A stretch of DNA of 64,000 nucleotides from Paraphaeosphaeria minitans (GCA_015832175.1 WJXW01000017.1:310001-374000); one strand, 5' to 3'; counted from the first letter of the stretch, positions 35,511-47,203 are shown. A program made the numbers and translations. The notes: generated by a model not told the origin, from the sequence alone.

Positions 35511-37759
35511 TGTCACCGTTATCTGTTGAGTTCTGTTGTACTGGTGAAGTTGATGGTTGGTGTAAGGGTTTGGATCCAGGATGAGATCAACTGGGTAGAT
35601 GTATGTCCCTTCAAGATGAGAAATGGTGGCGAATGATGGAGAGATGCAATGATGCGTGGAGGTGGCGACGCGTTAATAGAGGACTGTGGACGCGAAAGGA
35701 AGGGAGCGACGCAGGTCTTATATATTCCAATTTGCTGAACCGGGTACCGCAGGTCAATCAGCTTCCAGTGATGGTCCACGATAGTTGGAAGCGAGACCCT
35801 GCAGCTTTGCGATCCACTATCAAATTGTCTCCGAGATCATATAGTTCTGCTCCCAGAAAAGCATATCGCTACCTGCATTCAACGTGATGATCCATGCTAG
35901 GATGCCCTGTAGGCTGGGTCCAGACGTCTACCATTCGGTCTACTGGCATGTTCCCACCAAGTTGTAGAGCATTTTCATTTCGCAAATGCAGCTCGCATAC
36001 GGACAGTCAGGCGCTATGTGCTCAATCGCAAAAAGAACACGTTCGCTCTAGACTTTTGGAAACCTGGGGTAGTTTGAGCTGTGGTCCAAGAATAGCATGC
36101 GATAGTTGGAGGTGGGGGCACGATGGCAAGATGACGAGCTCGAAAGAGGACGGGTGTTGTATATAATAGATTGGTAGACCTCGGTCGAGGTCGCGACTGG
36201 CGAGGTGAACAGAAACGGTTAATTACTAGCCGGAGACTTGCAGAATCTCTGAGATTTCTAGCGGGAAGAGGCTTGCATATAACCCTACGGTCCTACCGAG
36301 CGTAGGTAGGAAGATTTCGCCTTTCGTATTGTTCATCAAGAAGATATTAAAAGGTGGCCATTGCTGTGAACGACGCAGGCTTTCGAGAATTTTCGTCGAA
36401 GGAAAACGACGGACTAGTACGTCCCAGGGCTTCTGCTTTTTCATTCGATGGGCAACACTCGAAAAGGTCTCTGCCTTCTATTGTTAGCATCGTGATGCTT
36501 GATTAATATGCTAACCGAGAGAGTACAGGCAAAACAATCGAGCCAGTCAACTGTTACCGCTCCTGGATCACGTGTGTGGCGCAAGTCTGGGCAGCTTGCA
36601 ACATCAACTTGGCGGCCAAGCAGCAAGCGGTATCCAGCAAAGCTTTCGTGATGCCATCTTGATGAGAATTGTGCTTGAGTCAGTTTTGCGGGAGTTTGCG
36701 TAGCCAATCAATGGCTCTCTAGCGTAGGTGGGTGGTACGCTAGGTATTGCGAGGTTACAAAACGGCACACCCGAAGTGGCGAACATAGCGTACATGGTGC
36801 AGGTCGAGGCTTTGAAGTTGAGCAGGATAGGTGTCGTGATGTTGCGTATTCGCGTCTCGAGACGGGAAGTGCTCGCCCATGTGGGCCTCGTGGACATCAG
36901 TCCTTGCGTGGGGGTCTTCTTTCCTGCGGAGAGGGCGAGGAACATGTCTGTCTACGCTCTTTTCTGCAATTGTTGGGCATCAGGGTAACCTCGGACAGAT
37001 TGAGTACGGTAGGGTGGTGTTCCGGCACTTGAAAGAGGTTCCACAGCGCGATTACGGCAGTGGTGAGAGGTTGTCGCTGGCGCCAGCAAGCTCCATTGTG
37101 GGCTTGGGGGCAAAGATGGCTGTATCTACTTCTTAGACCGAGGATATTCGTGGGACGCTGGCTTTGTCACTGGTTTCGACTCATCTCTCAGCGGCACGAC
37201 AGTAATGCGCCAAGCGGTCGGGTACGGTAGGTACACTCAACGTCAACCGGTCGAGTTCCGTTGCGCGACTCTGGGTTGATGATGTCTACATGTCAGCGCC
37301 GTGGTCAAGTCAGCGACATGTCCAAGTCAGCCTCGAAAACCAGCGCTGAGTAGATGGCGGATGTGGCAACCTCGGGGCACTGTCTTAGGAAGCCCGGAGC
37401 TGGTCCGGATATCTAAGGTTTAGAGGGAAAGATTTAGAGGGGAAGATTTAGAGGGGAAGATTTAGAGGGGAAGATTTAGAGGGGAAGGCTTGGAGGGGTC
37501 ATTGTCCACCACCTTTTAGGGTCCAAGGTGGAGGAGGATGCCCCGCACCGCTCTGGTCGCAGAAACACAACGGGACTGCCCCGCCTGCTTCATCGTGGCT
37601 TTCCTAGGCTACAATCGATCCAACATGGGTACTCAGACGCTGCCGTATCGCTACCAGCTTCGACTTAAATATCACTACATCCCTCACACCTCGCTCAGAT
37701 CGGATCTGATCTGATCTGATTCCCATTTCCCCTTTCCGTTTACTTGGATCTACTGCGAA
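35511..37759. other. Gene-poor 2.2 kb with a tandem repeat
   Basis: No gene can be supported. Around 36600-37130 the minus strand has pieces that read well in different frames (for example TTAVIALWNLFQVPEHHP, then a frame change, then QQLQKRA-stop-TDMFLALSAGK), which look like a decayed gene, but I could not name the family. A 14-bp tandem repeat at 37415-37498 and a short GATCT repeat near 37696-37723 lie upstream of the broken aldehyde dehydrogenase. Confidence 0.5.
37415..37498. repeat. Tandem repeat of AAGATTTAGAGGGG, six copies
   Basis: Three exact 14-bp units (37443-37484) are flanked by slightly diverged 13-, 15- and 14-bp copies on either side. It lies about 260 bp upstream of the aldehyde dehydrogenase start codon. 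No function is known. Confidence 0.9.
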
Positions 37760-39305
37760 ATGTCTCCCTCAAAGGTGTCGAGCATTGAGTTCGACAAGTT
37801 CTACAACATCATCGAGGGCAAGCAACGCGGCAGTGACGATATGCACCATGGCATCAACCAAGCCACCGGCCTGGAGAATTGGCCTGCCCCTTCGGTACTG
37901 AGCAGGACCTGAACGACGCCGTTGAGGTCGCAAAGAAGGCCTTTCCTGCGTGGAGAGATACGCCCCTTCAGAGGAGGAAGGAGACTCTCCTCAAGTTCTG
38001 CGACCACTTTAGCCAGTTCACCGATGATGATCTCACCACCCTGCTCTGCAAGGAGACAGGCAAGCCCGTATGTGGTTCTAGTTTGAAGCGCATGGGTAGC
38101 GTAGCTGACTAGGTACTGCACAGAGGAAGTTCGCCGCCGTCGAAGTCGGTGGCATCGTTGGATTTATCCAGTACCATTGTAAGTAGCTTTTGGCTGCAGA
38201 TAAGCTGTGTATGATGACGCATCAAGGCTCTTTAGAGATCCCTGAGGACAAGATTGAGGATGATGAAAAGACAATCTACACCGAGTACATCACGCTCGGT
38301 GTTTGCGCAGGTATCATTCCCTGGAACTTCCCCTTGGTCTTGTCCATCGGAAAGATCGCCCCTGCACTCTTGACCGGCAATGCCATCATCATCAAGCCAT
38401 CGCCTTTCACCCCCTACACCGGCCTCAAGGTCGTCGAGATCATGTAGGAGTTCATCGCCCCTGGTCTGGTCCAGGCAGTCGGCGGTAATAACGAGCTCGG
38501 CGCCCAGATGTGCGCTCACCCAGACATTGCTAAGATCTCTTTCACTGGTTCCATCGCGACAGGCAAGAAGGTCATGGAGACGTCAGCAAAGACCCTAAAG
38601 CGTGTCACCCTTGAGCTGGGTGGTAACGATGCTTCCATCATCTTGCCCGATGTTGACATCAAGAAGGTTGCTCCAGAGGTGGTCATGGGTGCTTTCCAGA
38701 ACTCGAGCCAGGTCGGCGTGGCCACGAAACGAATCTACATCCACGAATCCATCTACAAGGAGTTCCTGGAGGAGATGGTCAACGTCACCAAGTCCATCAA
38801 GGTCGGAAGCCCCGACGACGGCGACAACCTGCTCGGCCCTGTGCAGAACCCTATGCAGTACGAGAAGGTCAAGGAATTCTTCGCAGACACCATGGCCAAG
38901 GGCTACAAGTTTGCTGTTGGCGAATCTGACGTCGCGTCCGGCGAGGGCTTCTTCATTCAGCCGGCTATCATCGACAACCCGCCTAACGACTTTCGCATCG
39001 TTGTCGAAGAGCCCTTTGGGCCCATTGTGCCTACCCAACCGTGGTCAGCTCTCGATGAGGTGGTTGCGCGCGCCAACGACAGCAAGATGGGTCTCGGTGC
39101 GTGCGTGTGGGGCAAGGATGTCGAGAAAGCGTCCCAGGTGGCACGACGACTCAAAGCTGGATCCGTCTTTGTCAACTCGTGGGAGAAGCCGACACCGCAG
39201 GCCATCTTTGGCGGCCACAAAGAGTCTGGTATTGGTGGCGAGTGGGGCAAGACTGGTCTCCTCGCCTTCATGAACGCACATGTTATCCACATGTACAAGT
39301 CGTAA
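37760..39305 (+). pseudogene. Aldehyde dehydrogenase, broken (frameshift, stop, lost catalytic Cys)
   Basis: Full-length similarity to fungal NAD(P)-dependent aldehyde dehydrogenases runs from the first ATG (37760, MSPSKVSSIEFDKFYNII) to the C-terminus (GGEWGKTGLLAF...). Two normal introns are kept (38068-38123 and 38179-38226). Three lesions are visible. First, a frameshift near 37871-37881: ATGLEN continues in one frame and ACPFGTEQDLNDAV resumes in another, as after a one-base loss. Second, an in-frame TAG at 38445-38447 within VVEIM-stop-EFIAPGLVQAVGG. Third, the catalytic cysteine motif FQNSGQVC of the family reads FQNSSQVG, with Gly encoded at 38715-38717. Elsewhere the protein is well conserved: PWNFPLVLS, FTGSIATGKKV, LELGGND, EEPFGPIVPTQ. 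The family oxidises aldehydes to acids in the cytosol; this copy cannot. Sequencing error could explain one lesion but not all three. Confidence 0.85.
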
Positions 39306-39733
39306 TTGCAGGACGGTGTGAGAGAGATTGAAGCATACAATAATGCGGAGCGGAGCTGCTTTGAGACTGCACGTGTATATTGTATTCCTGGTGTAGGACT
39401 AGCAATGAGAACATGAACCAATGACTTGCATTTGCGTAACATGCATGTGAATCAGCACAGTGTTGAACTGCAGAAGTAAGCTGTCTCTGAAACTTGCCAA
39501 CGCGGCAGTATGTAGTGGTCGTCGAAGGTCGGAGTAGGTATCGAACGTTGAATCCCGTGCTCGATGAATGCGTTGCGGGGTCGCGCGGACTAGGTACGGT
39601 ACCTATGACACCATCGCACCACCCGTTTGGAATCTTGAAATGCATCACTCTCTCTCTCTTCGCGTACAGGGGCGCGCACTCACCATGTGCAAGCACTTCC
39701 TCCAATCGCTTGATTACCACGACCCATAACACG
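39306..39733. other. Intergenic with a short GGTACGGTACC motif
   Basis: This is the spacer between the aldehyde dehydrogenase relic and the next gene. It has a GGTACGGTACCTA near 39593 and a CT-rich stretch (39645-39660) shortly before the next start. Nothing coding was seen. Confidence 0.5.
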
Positions 39734-40500
39734 ATGGTGTTCGATCTGCTGACGCTAACTGCGATACCCACCGCCGTCGGCGCGTCTGAAGCTGTGCACC
39801 AGCAGCGTCTGCTCGACGAAGAAGCAGAGTCGGACGAGCGCCAGGCACCCTTTTACTTGGACGTGTTCTGCGATGCGGAGTCGCGGAAACGGGATGAGGT
39901 GCACGATGCTATCGTGATATTGAAGGACGGAAAGGTGTGTGGCATTCCCCATCCCAAGTTATGCATGCTGGCCTGACATGCAACCAGCTCCGCCTCTGGC
40001 CGAAAGACGCGCATGCGAAGCTCCCAAAGAAAGACGCCGACTCAGACTCAGCACCACACCCCTTTACCGGCTTCTACCTACCCTTTCCGACCGAAGACCT
40101 GCCGCACCGCCCCATTCCCGCGCGCCCCGTCCTCGGCCTTGTCAGCACCGTCCCCGCCGACGCCAAAGGCAAAGCCCCGGACGGCAAGCCGAAGCTCAAT
40201 TGGATATACGCCGACAGGGAGACGCGTGAGCTGCGGTACGGACCGCGCCTTGAGGCACGCGGACATGTGGTCGGGCCTTGGGACTGGACCGAAGACGACG
40301 AGCAGGGGCTGACGTTGAACGGCGAGGAGTGTCTCGTTGCTGTGGAGGAAAAGGAGGATGGCCGCGGATGGGCGGTATACTGGGATGACGACGACGATAG
40401 ACTGAAGGACCACGGCATCGCGCAGAAACACAGGGTGCTGCGCTGCAGTCTGGAGAGAAGACTGGTCGAGGATAACAGGAAGCGGATCCATGTCGAGTAG
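39734..40500 (+). CDS. Conserved hypothetical protein, charged
   Basis: Two exons, 39734-39934 and 39988-40500, with a 53-bp intron (GTGTGT...CAG), give 237 residues. I do not recognise a named family. The first exon reads MVFDLLTLTAIPTAVGASEA, with a weakly hydrophobic start, then an acidic linker and FYLDVFCDAESRKRDEV. The second has LRLWPKD, FTGFYLPFP, PVLGLVSTVP, LNWIYADRETRELRYG, VGPWDWTEDD and an acidic-basic end. The strand-rich pattern with Trp/Tyr (GPWDWTEDDEQGLTLNGEE, AVYWDDDDD) suggests a compact beta domain. No signal peptide or catalytic motif is evident. It is convergent with the UstYa-like gene 46 bp downstream. Confidence 0.72.
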
Positions 40501-40546
40501 TGCATGCCTCGAAGCCCACGAATCTTCTCGCTGCCGCGACGTCGCC

Positions 40547-41413
40547 TTACCCGTGGTAAAATGGCCCGCCTTTGCATCCCGTCCTCCCACACTTCGTAAT
40601 GTCGTACGACCACCCCGGATTCCTGCACTGCCTCTCCCCATACCCAAAACTCTCCCACCCGCCCCCGACCCCATCGCTCACCTCCACCGTATCATCCGCC
40701 CCGCAGAGCACAATCTGCCTCAAATAATCAAAGCAATGCTTCCACCCCCCTTCCCCCTCTTCCTCTTGCCCAACCACCACAAAATCCTTCCTCTTCGCCT
40801 TCCCCTCCTTTGCCCGCAGAGCCTGCCGAAACTGATACAGACACTCCAGCTGGTGGAACATGCCGAACCGCGCCTCCCTCACTCCGCTCCTGCCCTGCGT
40901 GTACACATAGCCATCACTCCCGCCCAGCAACTCCCTCCAGTAATGGTCGTACGCCACGTCCACGCGCTCAAATCTATCCACGCGGTAGAACTGCGTCGCC
41001 TGCTCGCGATGGCACGTGTAATTTCGGCCTAGCTCCGACACGGCGAAGGCGTCGTGCGGGATGGTCGCGTAGCGTCTCTGGCCGCCGAGGTACGCGAGGA
41101 GGAAGGCGTTGATTGTGAGGGAGAGGGAGATGAGTAGCGCGAGGGAGGCGAGGAGCGTCCGGTTTGCGTGGCGTGCGCGTCGTTTGTGTGGCGTGCTGTG
41201 TGGGGGGTCCGAGGTTTCGTCGTGGGACTGCACATGTGGGATAGGATGGTATGCTGAGCGGCTAAAGAACGAGGGGATGTAGGACGAGAAGTTGATGTTT
41301 GGGTGTAGTATGGGCGTTTGTGGCTGCGGGGATGGCGCCGCGTGGTATGGCGAGGACAGGTTCAGGAAGCCTGAATCGCTGCTTTGCGTGGTGTCGTTTC
41401 CGGTGAATGTCAT
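40547..41413 (-). CDS. UstYa-like (DUF3328) single-pass membrane protein with altered motifs
   Basis: This is a single exon of 288 residues. A Pro/Ser/His-rich cytosolic region (1-75) precedes a basic KRRARHANR stretch and a transmembrane helix (LLASLALLISLSLTINAFLLA region, about 85-108). The lumenal part follows the UstYa/DUF3328 layout: a YDHYWRELL segment, MFHQLECLYQFRQAL in the place of the first HxxHC motif, and WKHCFDYLRQIVLCGAD in the place of the second. UstYa-type enzymes oxidise and cyclise peptide side chains in fungal RiPP and mycotoxin pathways, using the two HxxHC motifs. Here the first reads HQLEC (second His is Glu) and the second lacks its first His. Activity may therefore differ or be lost. 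No RiPP-type precursor or biosynthetic partner was found next to it. Confidence 0.78.
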   Translation of the reverse strand: MTFTGNDTTQSSDSGFLNLSSPYHAAPSPQPQTPILHPNINFSSYIPSFFSRSAYHPIPHVQSHDETSDPPHSTPHKRRARHANRTLLASLALLISLSLTINAFLLAYLGGQRRYATIPHDAFAVSELGRNYTCHREQATQFYRVDRFERVDVAYDHYWRELLGGSDGYVYTQGRSGVREARFGMFHQLECLYQFRQALRAKEGKAKRKDFVVVGQEEEGEGGWKHCFDYLRQIVLCGADDTVEVSDGVGGGWESFGYGERQCRNPGWSYDITKCGRTGCKGGPFYHG

Positions 41414-42439
41414 GGCGTCCGAAGGAAGGTCTGGTATGAGACGTCTTGGGAGGCAAAAAGCCCGCGGCGTAATATGTTTCTCTCGCGATGGTGCCGATAT
41501 GTGGTTGGTGATAAAGTCTATTCAGGCCCGTTTTGGGACTGGAGTTGAGGATGCTGGACCCGACTTTCATTGTTGTCACGGCACGGGCCAGTTCTTCACA
41601 TTGCTACCCCAACGTCCAACAGCGGGTCGGAAACACAAATTAGTAAGATTTCCAAAGCACGATTTAAAACTCATCTCCGATGCCTAGTCCAGGTTCTCCA
41701 GGAGATTCCGGAATGTCCCTTGTTTTGCAAGGCTTTGGAGAAGACTTCTGACTTCCCTGCCAGTGCCATCATCGTTGTTTTCGCGTGAGTGGATTCTTCA
41801 TGATTAGGCTGGACAAGGCTGGCGTACCTTGAATCTTAGCGAAAAGGAGCATCCAAGCACAAGCGACAGCAAATCCCACTCCGCCACTGTCTTTGAGGAT
41901 GTCCATAGCAACCACATGTACTCGATTATACGGTAGCGTATCAGTTGGTAACGTGGAAGAAAAACTGTTCGTTCAGCAAAGGCTCCCAGATGATAGCTTC
42001 GATACCCGGCGGGCGTCGGTTTATCAAGTCGTGAATTGGCAATTGGAGAGGTGGATTAAAAACTCAAGCGCGAGGCTATCGACCAGCAGTTACGAAGCGG
42101 CGGTTGAAGACGTTGCCAATGTTAACGAAGGGTTTGATTCGAGGTTCGATGTCTTAGCATTCAATTCGATCGAGTATTAACCCAACCATAAACTCTCAAA
42201 AATGAACGTTAGCCCAATAAACACAACCATAATCAAGACGAACCTGCGAACAAAAACGCCTGCAAGCTTCTTGAGTACCATCTCCGTAGAGGCACCTGAT
42301 GTGGAATAACGTTCGATTTGAATAGAATAGCCTCCTCACTGCTGTTGTAACGGTAATCTTCACGCGTACCATACCTACGAGGCGAACTAAAAGACAATGC
42401 TATTAAGCTTAAAGCTACAAAGAAACGTCCATTAGGCTC
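41414..42439. other. Intergenic, nothing firmly recognised
   Basis: This includes the upstream region of the UstYa-like gene and short open frames without family resemblance (41893-42180 on the plus strand being the longest isolated one). The minus strand near 42210-42290 has a short hydrophobic stretch, possibly more of the adjacent membrane-protein relic, but it is too short to assign. Confidence 0.45.
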
Positions 42440-43660
42440 AACAAAAACAGGCGGCGGCTAAGTAGGCCCGATCGAAGACATCGAGGGCGCGGTCAACCTT
42501 TCGACGATGACGAAGAAGACCTGAGAGGTTGGAAGCTCGTCCATGGGGACGTCTTCCGCGTGCCTGCCAACGCCAGTCTCCTCTCTGCTGTCGTAGGCTC
42601 TGGCGCCCAGCTCATATTCGCAGCCAGCTTCCTCCTTGGCCTCTTTGTCTGGATAGAAGCCTCTAGCACTGCACTCCTGTTGGGCACCCTGGCTACACTG
42701 AAAGCCCTGTGGTTTTTTTCACGATTGCCTCTGGCGTACATTGGCGGATGATATTGATACACGCAAGCTGGTGGAGGCACCCAGTAATGATAAGGGAATT
42801 CAAAATCGCAAGCCAGTGTACGTTCGCGCTGTCGTTCGAAGCTACGAAATACACGTTCCATCGATTCCTCCACTCGAGATTCTCATCCTCGCGCCAATAC
42901 ACTGAGCACGTGAATGTAATCATAGTACAAGTATATGATGTGTCGTGGTCATCTTTCGCATTTGAGGGTACAGTGAGGATGTATAGATCATGAGTGATCT
43001 CGCCAGACGGTAGCAGCCCATCCTCCCTTCGACCGCTTGCGAATACACTTTTTGGATAGACTTCAAATCCGAAGACGACTTTTTTTTTCTTCTTTCCCCC
43101 TTTGCTTGGCAAAAAATGCCATCTCGGCACGGGAGTTAAATGACTATTTATCGCAAACTCGGGACCGGTTTCCATTGCTTCTGATACCTGAACAAAAAAC
43201 CGCAGCATAGTATTTCCTTCTCTTATCTGTACTCATGAAAATCGTCGCGCCCGGTAAATATCCACAATCCATGCTGCCCTGTGATCATTCTGTATGAGAA
43301 GCTTTGTCCTTTGAGTCCCAGCTCCGTCGACTTCCCTAGAGCAGAGAAACTTGGCCTCCTCGTCCTGGCCATCACTAGTTGGTAGTCCGAGTCCGTAACC
43401 CTATCACTGCGCAGGACTTCACCCATATTCAGAGAGATGCTGGACCCGCTCGAGAATTGACCTGCCTTGATGCGACTAGTCAAAGGACACGCGAAGGGTA
43501 TTTCAGCGTACGCAAAATGGAGTTCCAATTCTTCGCTGTAAGTCTTATTCACGGGGAGAGGTATCATGACACCGTCTCGGTAGGACTCAAAGGTGACTCC
43601 CAAAGCTGGCATTAACAGCGGTTCGACGAGGTTTAAGATTAGCAAGGCGTGGGTTCTTAA
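42440..43660. pseudogene. TM9/EMP70-family relic, shattered and partly inverted
   Basis: On the minus strand from about 43640 down to 42770 lie, in order, N-terminal pieces of a transmembrane-9 superfamily protein: SYRDGVMIPLPVNKTYSEE, FAYAEIPFACPLTSR, SSISLNMGEVLRSDRV, a frame change near 43361, DEEAKFLCSREVDGAG, another shift, LPGATIF, KRRKYYAA, another shift, then FGFEVYPKSVFASGRREDG, CSVYWREDENLEWRNRW and VHWLAILNSLIITG. The next family block, DDDEEDLRGWKLVHGDVFR followed by ASLLSAVVGSGAQLIFAASF (start of the membrane domain), is on the plus strand at about 42495-42650, inverted relative to the rest. The remaining eight or so membrane spans are missing. TM9 proteins are Golgi/endosomal multispanning proteins; this copy cannot be expressed as one. 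At least three frameshifts and one inversion are required. Confidence 0.85.
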
Positions 43661-44842
43661 GGGAACCTGAATTCAAGAAATCACAAGACGCTTTTGAAGA
43701 ACCGGAAGAGAACGTAGCTACCGGAATGGCCAATTGAGAGATGACGTATGCGGGAGAGATGCTGGTGAAGCAAGAGCGCACAATCGCGGTTGCACAGCTA
43801 AGTTGCACGTGCCGTACGGTACCTGGGTAGGTACCGTGCGCGATTACGGAAGCTGCACATCGGGGATACCGTAGTCTACATCTAACAAGAAGTGATGCGA
43901 ACGCTCGAGAAGAGTGGAGGTTGCGAGCACCTGTTCCGCATCAGATGGAGTCGACCAAGGAACCGGAGTGCACATTCTCTTCGCATCCTGGACGGCGACA
44001 AGGCGACCCACTTGCGTTTCCTTTGCTGCACTGACCCAGAGCCATCATAGAGATACCCAAAAACGATAGGTAGCTCACTGGTTACTCGGTATAGTCGAAT
44101 CGTACGCGCAAAACTGATTCTGGCGGAATCTCGTCATGTCCTGGTCGGGCGCTTCTCGCCGTGCAACACACTGGGCCTTTGGAACACACGAGGATGATTG
44201 GGAACAGGAGGACATAGTGATGCACTTCCATAAAAAGAAGGCTGACGATAAGAACAAACGAAAATAGAAGACTTTAAGGATGAAGCTGACGACAAGACAG
44301 ATTTAAGTGGACCGCCTGTACAGGAACATTATTTTCAGGGAATTACGATTCACTAGACAACTCTCGGGCCACATTATTCCATCAAGACTCACTAAGTCAT
44401 AGCTACGAGATTACTTTCGAAATATCGAGAGAAGAACAACTTTGGAGGCCACAGTGGCTACAATCACAGACCCCTGGTCTATGGGCGCAAGTAGCACACA
44501 TGTTACACTTCGAATTGCGTGCTCAAGCAAGATTTAATTAAATTTTGCAGCCTTCATACCATGCACTGTAGACGACTCTACCAAAGGGCATGAGTTTGAA
44601 GAGTTGCAGCAAAGGCGTCACCATCACACGCTAATCTAGGTCATACGAACATGGGGGGTTCCTTCCAGAAAAATCACTCGTTGCGCTTACTTATGGTTTC
44701 CCGTCATTGCACTCGCAATTTCCCTTAACTTGAGTCTTCGATTCCTGCTCCTCTTTTACTTCCCCCATCTTTCGCTCCCTGTTCTTGTTAGTGCGTGTCG
44801 GTCATTGTGTTGCCCTTCAACTCTGACGGCCATATATTGTCC
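43661..44842. other. Intergenic, nothing recognised
   Basis: There are no supported genes. A small inverted GGTACC-containing structure (CGGTACCTGGGTAGGTACCG, 43817-43836) can fold into a hairpin. The frame ending near 44266 (HWAFGTHEDDWEQED...) is short and unassigned. The right end should carry the metallophosphatase promoter. Confidence 0.5.
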
Positions 44843-46569
44843 ATGAAGTTGGAACGAGTCCTGACCGCGTTTGCGGCCATTGTGCACGCAGCACCATTTG
44901 AGCCGCGAGGTGTCGATTATCCTGGCCTGTATTTCTCCAACGGCAAGTTCGAGATCACAACATTTAACGATCTCCATTTGGGCGACTTCGGTATCCAGGA
45001 GGGCATTCAGAAAGGGACCTGGTCCGACGACCTTACCGTGGATGTCATGAATAGAGTCTTGGACTATGAACATGGCACCAACCTAGCTGTGCTCAATGGC
45101 GACATCACGACTTGCGAGTGGCTCGCCGAGAAGGACTCTTACAGCTTTCTCGACAAGGCTATGTCACCCTTCCTTAGCCGCAAACTCCCTTTCGCTGCGA
45201 CATTCGGAAATCATGACTGGAGCGCAACGTGCAACACACGCTGGATGTCGGATCACATCTGGAGGACGGCAAACACAGGAGAGCAGCTTACGTTTACTAC
45301 GAGTTCAGTAGCTGGTGACCCCAATCTCGTCGGCACAACCAACTACTTCATCCCACTCTATTCCAAAGTCAATGGCATACAGGTCCTCAAGATGATTCTG
45401 TGGTTCTTCGACAGCAAAGGCGGGCTTGGATATACGGGGGACGGCAACAATAAACAGGAGGTCTACGGTTATGTGCACTCCGATGTAAGTAAATCTCATT
45501 GCATACTCATCTATCCTCTAACACACATAGGTAATCGAATGGTTGTAAGTAACGCGCTTCTGGTCATTTTTATCCGCCCGCGTTGACAAACTCCTGTTTA
45601 GTAAGCGAACGAGCAAGAAGCTTGAGAATGACCACGGTGGCAAAAATATTCCAAGCCTTGTGTTTGTTCACATTCCCATCGCGATAACGGAGAAATACGC
45701 GCAAGCGGGATTGATCAGCGCCAGCAAAACACCAGGCATACAGTGGCACGAAGACCTCGGTGTCCAGGATGACAAGAAGGGCATCCTAGTCATGCAAGCG
45801 CTTGCTGATACGCCAGGTTTGCTGGGTGTTTTCTCTGGACATGACCATAACACTGATTGGTACTATGGTGCTCTGTTCCCGTCGCGCGATGCTCTGAACT
45901 AAGTTATTTAGGTGTATGAAATGGACAAAGACTCCTGAGCCAGTTCCTGCTAGCTGGCCTTCCGATACTCAAGGTGTCGGTCTCCATGTGTGCTTCGGAA
46001 GGCACACCGGCTACGGGGGTTATTCAGAAGTCATGCGAGGCGGACGGCACATTGTCGTCTATGAAGATGCCCTCGGAGGCGACAACGCCATCGAGACCTG
46101 GAACCGGCTTGAAAATGGCGAGATCTCCGGTCGAGTCATGTTGAACTCGACGTATGGGACTGATCAATATGCACGCGTCGAAGTCAAGTTCAGTGATGGA
46201 TCGACTCCAAAGAAAAATGTCGTCGGTAGGTCCGATGATGAAGCCAAGACGACAATGAAAAAACCTCACTCTTCCACAAGCAAGAAGAGCACCAAAACAT
46301 CAACATCATCTAAAGCCACGAAGGTAACAACGTCGTCCAAGCACTTAAAAACCACAACAACATCTGCCGTGAAGAAAAGTACGACTACTCGGGCCCTGAG
46401 AGCGACCGAAATATCCCACAGTCATAAGCCGCGGAGCGAGGGTAACCGCACCACGTCCGTTCCAAAACCCACCAATTCCAAATTCAAAACCAAAAAGGCT
46501 TCCAAGCCATGTCGAATTCGTCCGATACGTCCAATTGAGTGCGTTGAAGATGGCCTCCAAGATATCTGA
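44843..46569 (+). CDS. Secreted calcineurin-like metallophosphatase (Dcr2-like)
   Basis: Four exons, 44843-45484, 45531-45544 (a 14-bp microexon), 45602-45859 and 45912-46569, give 523 residues with all phases matching. MKLERVLTAFAAIVHAAP is a signal peptide. Metallophosphatase motifs appear in order: FNDLHLGDF (D-x-H), VLNGDITT (GD), FGNHDWS (GNHD), VFVHIPI and FSGHDHNTDW (GHDH); then CFGRHTGYGGY, typical of the Dcr2/Sia1-type purple-acid-like fungal phosphatases. The last 110 residues are Lys/Ser/Thr-rich with few hydrophobic residues, unusual for the family, and may be glycosylated or bind the wall. The third intron (45860-45911) was placed so that Trp-Cys-Met-Lys joins correctly; reading through it gives a premature stop. 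Substrate is unknown; phosphoprotein or phosphate scavenging are possibilities. Confidence 0.88.
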
Positions 46570-47203
46570 GTCACAAACCGACACTGCATCACGTGCTGCG
46601 CTGCATCTTCTGCTAAAAACTGTAACGTAATACATGTAACAATCGGACAGAGGGCATGTTGAGTCAATGGAGCAGCATATATGGGTTGTAAAATTCAAAC
46701 AGTTGATCTAGCTGTCTTTGTGTTGCAGAAAGAACGAAACCCCGTGAACTTCATTTTGTAGTGGACCTTATCTTCACCTGACGCCAGAGTATTGTTTCAT
46801 TCGGTACCTCATCCCAGATCGAGTGCTCTTTAACACGGTCAAATCGAATAGGACTGCAACTCTGTCTCCGTACATTCCACAGCTTCTCTGCCATTGTTTC
46901 CCTTAGAAAGAGCGCTTGCGCCACTCTGGGAGCCCTGTACACGTATCTGGCGCGTATCACTCGCCACTATTCATGTCTCAGATTTTCAGGAAGAGCTCGT
47001 CCTGAGTTCGAAAATACCACGCTCCTCTGACATACAGAGAGTTAGAGATGCGGTGCGGGCCAGCAATGTGAGACTACTAGCGGACAAGTTGCGCTAAGTC
47101 CACGTGCGGTTAGTCTCCCAGCGCGTCGATCTTATCGATCTCTAAATTTCTCAGCAGTTCATCCCGCCATCACACGTCGAGAACAGCCAACTTTGCCGCC
47201 AAA
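46570..47203. other. Intergenic, nothing recognised
   Basis: This lies between the phosphatase and Utp11 genes, both plus strand. No repeats or coding features were seen; the right part should hold the UTP11 promoter. Confidence 0.5.

Noticed and set aside
40547..41413. RiPP biosynthetic cluster around the UstYa-like gene
   Set aside because: No repetitive KEX2-type precursor, second UstYa gene, methyltransferase or P450 lies nearby; the His-rich secreted gene is 15 kb away and lacks repeated core peptides.
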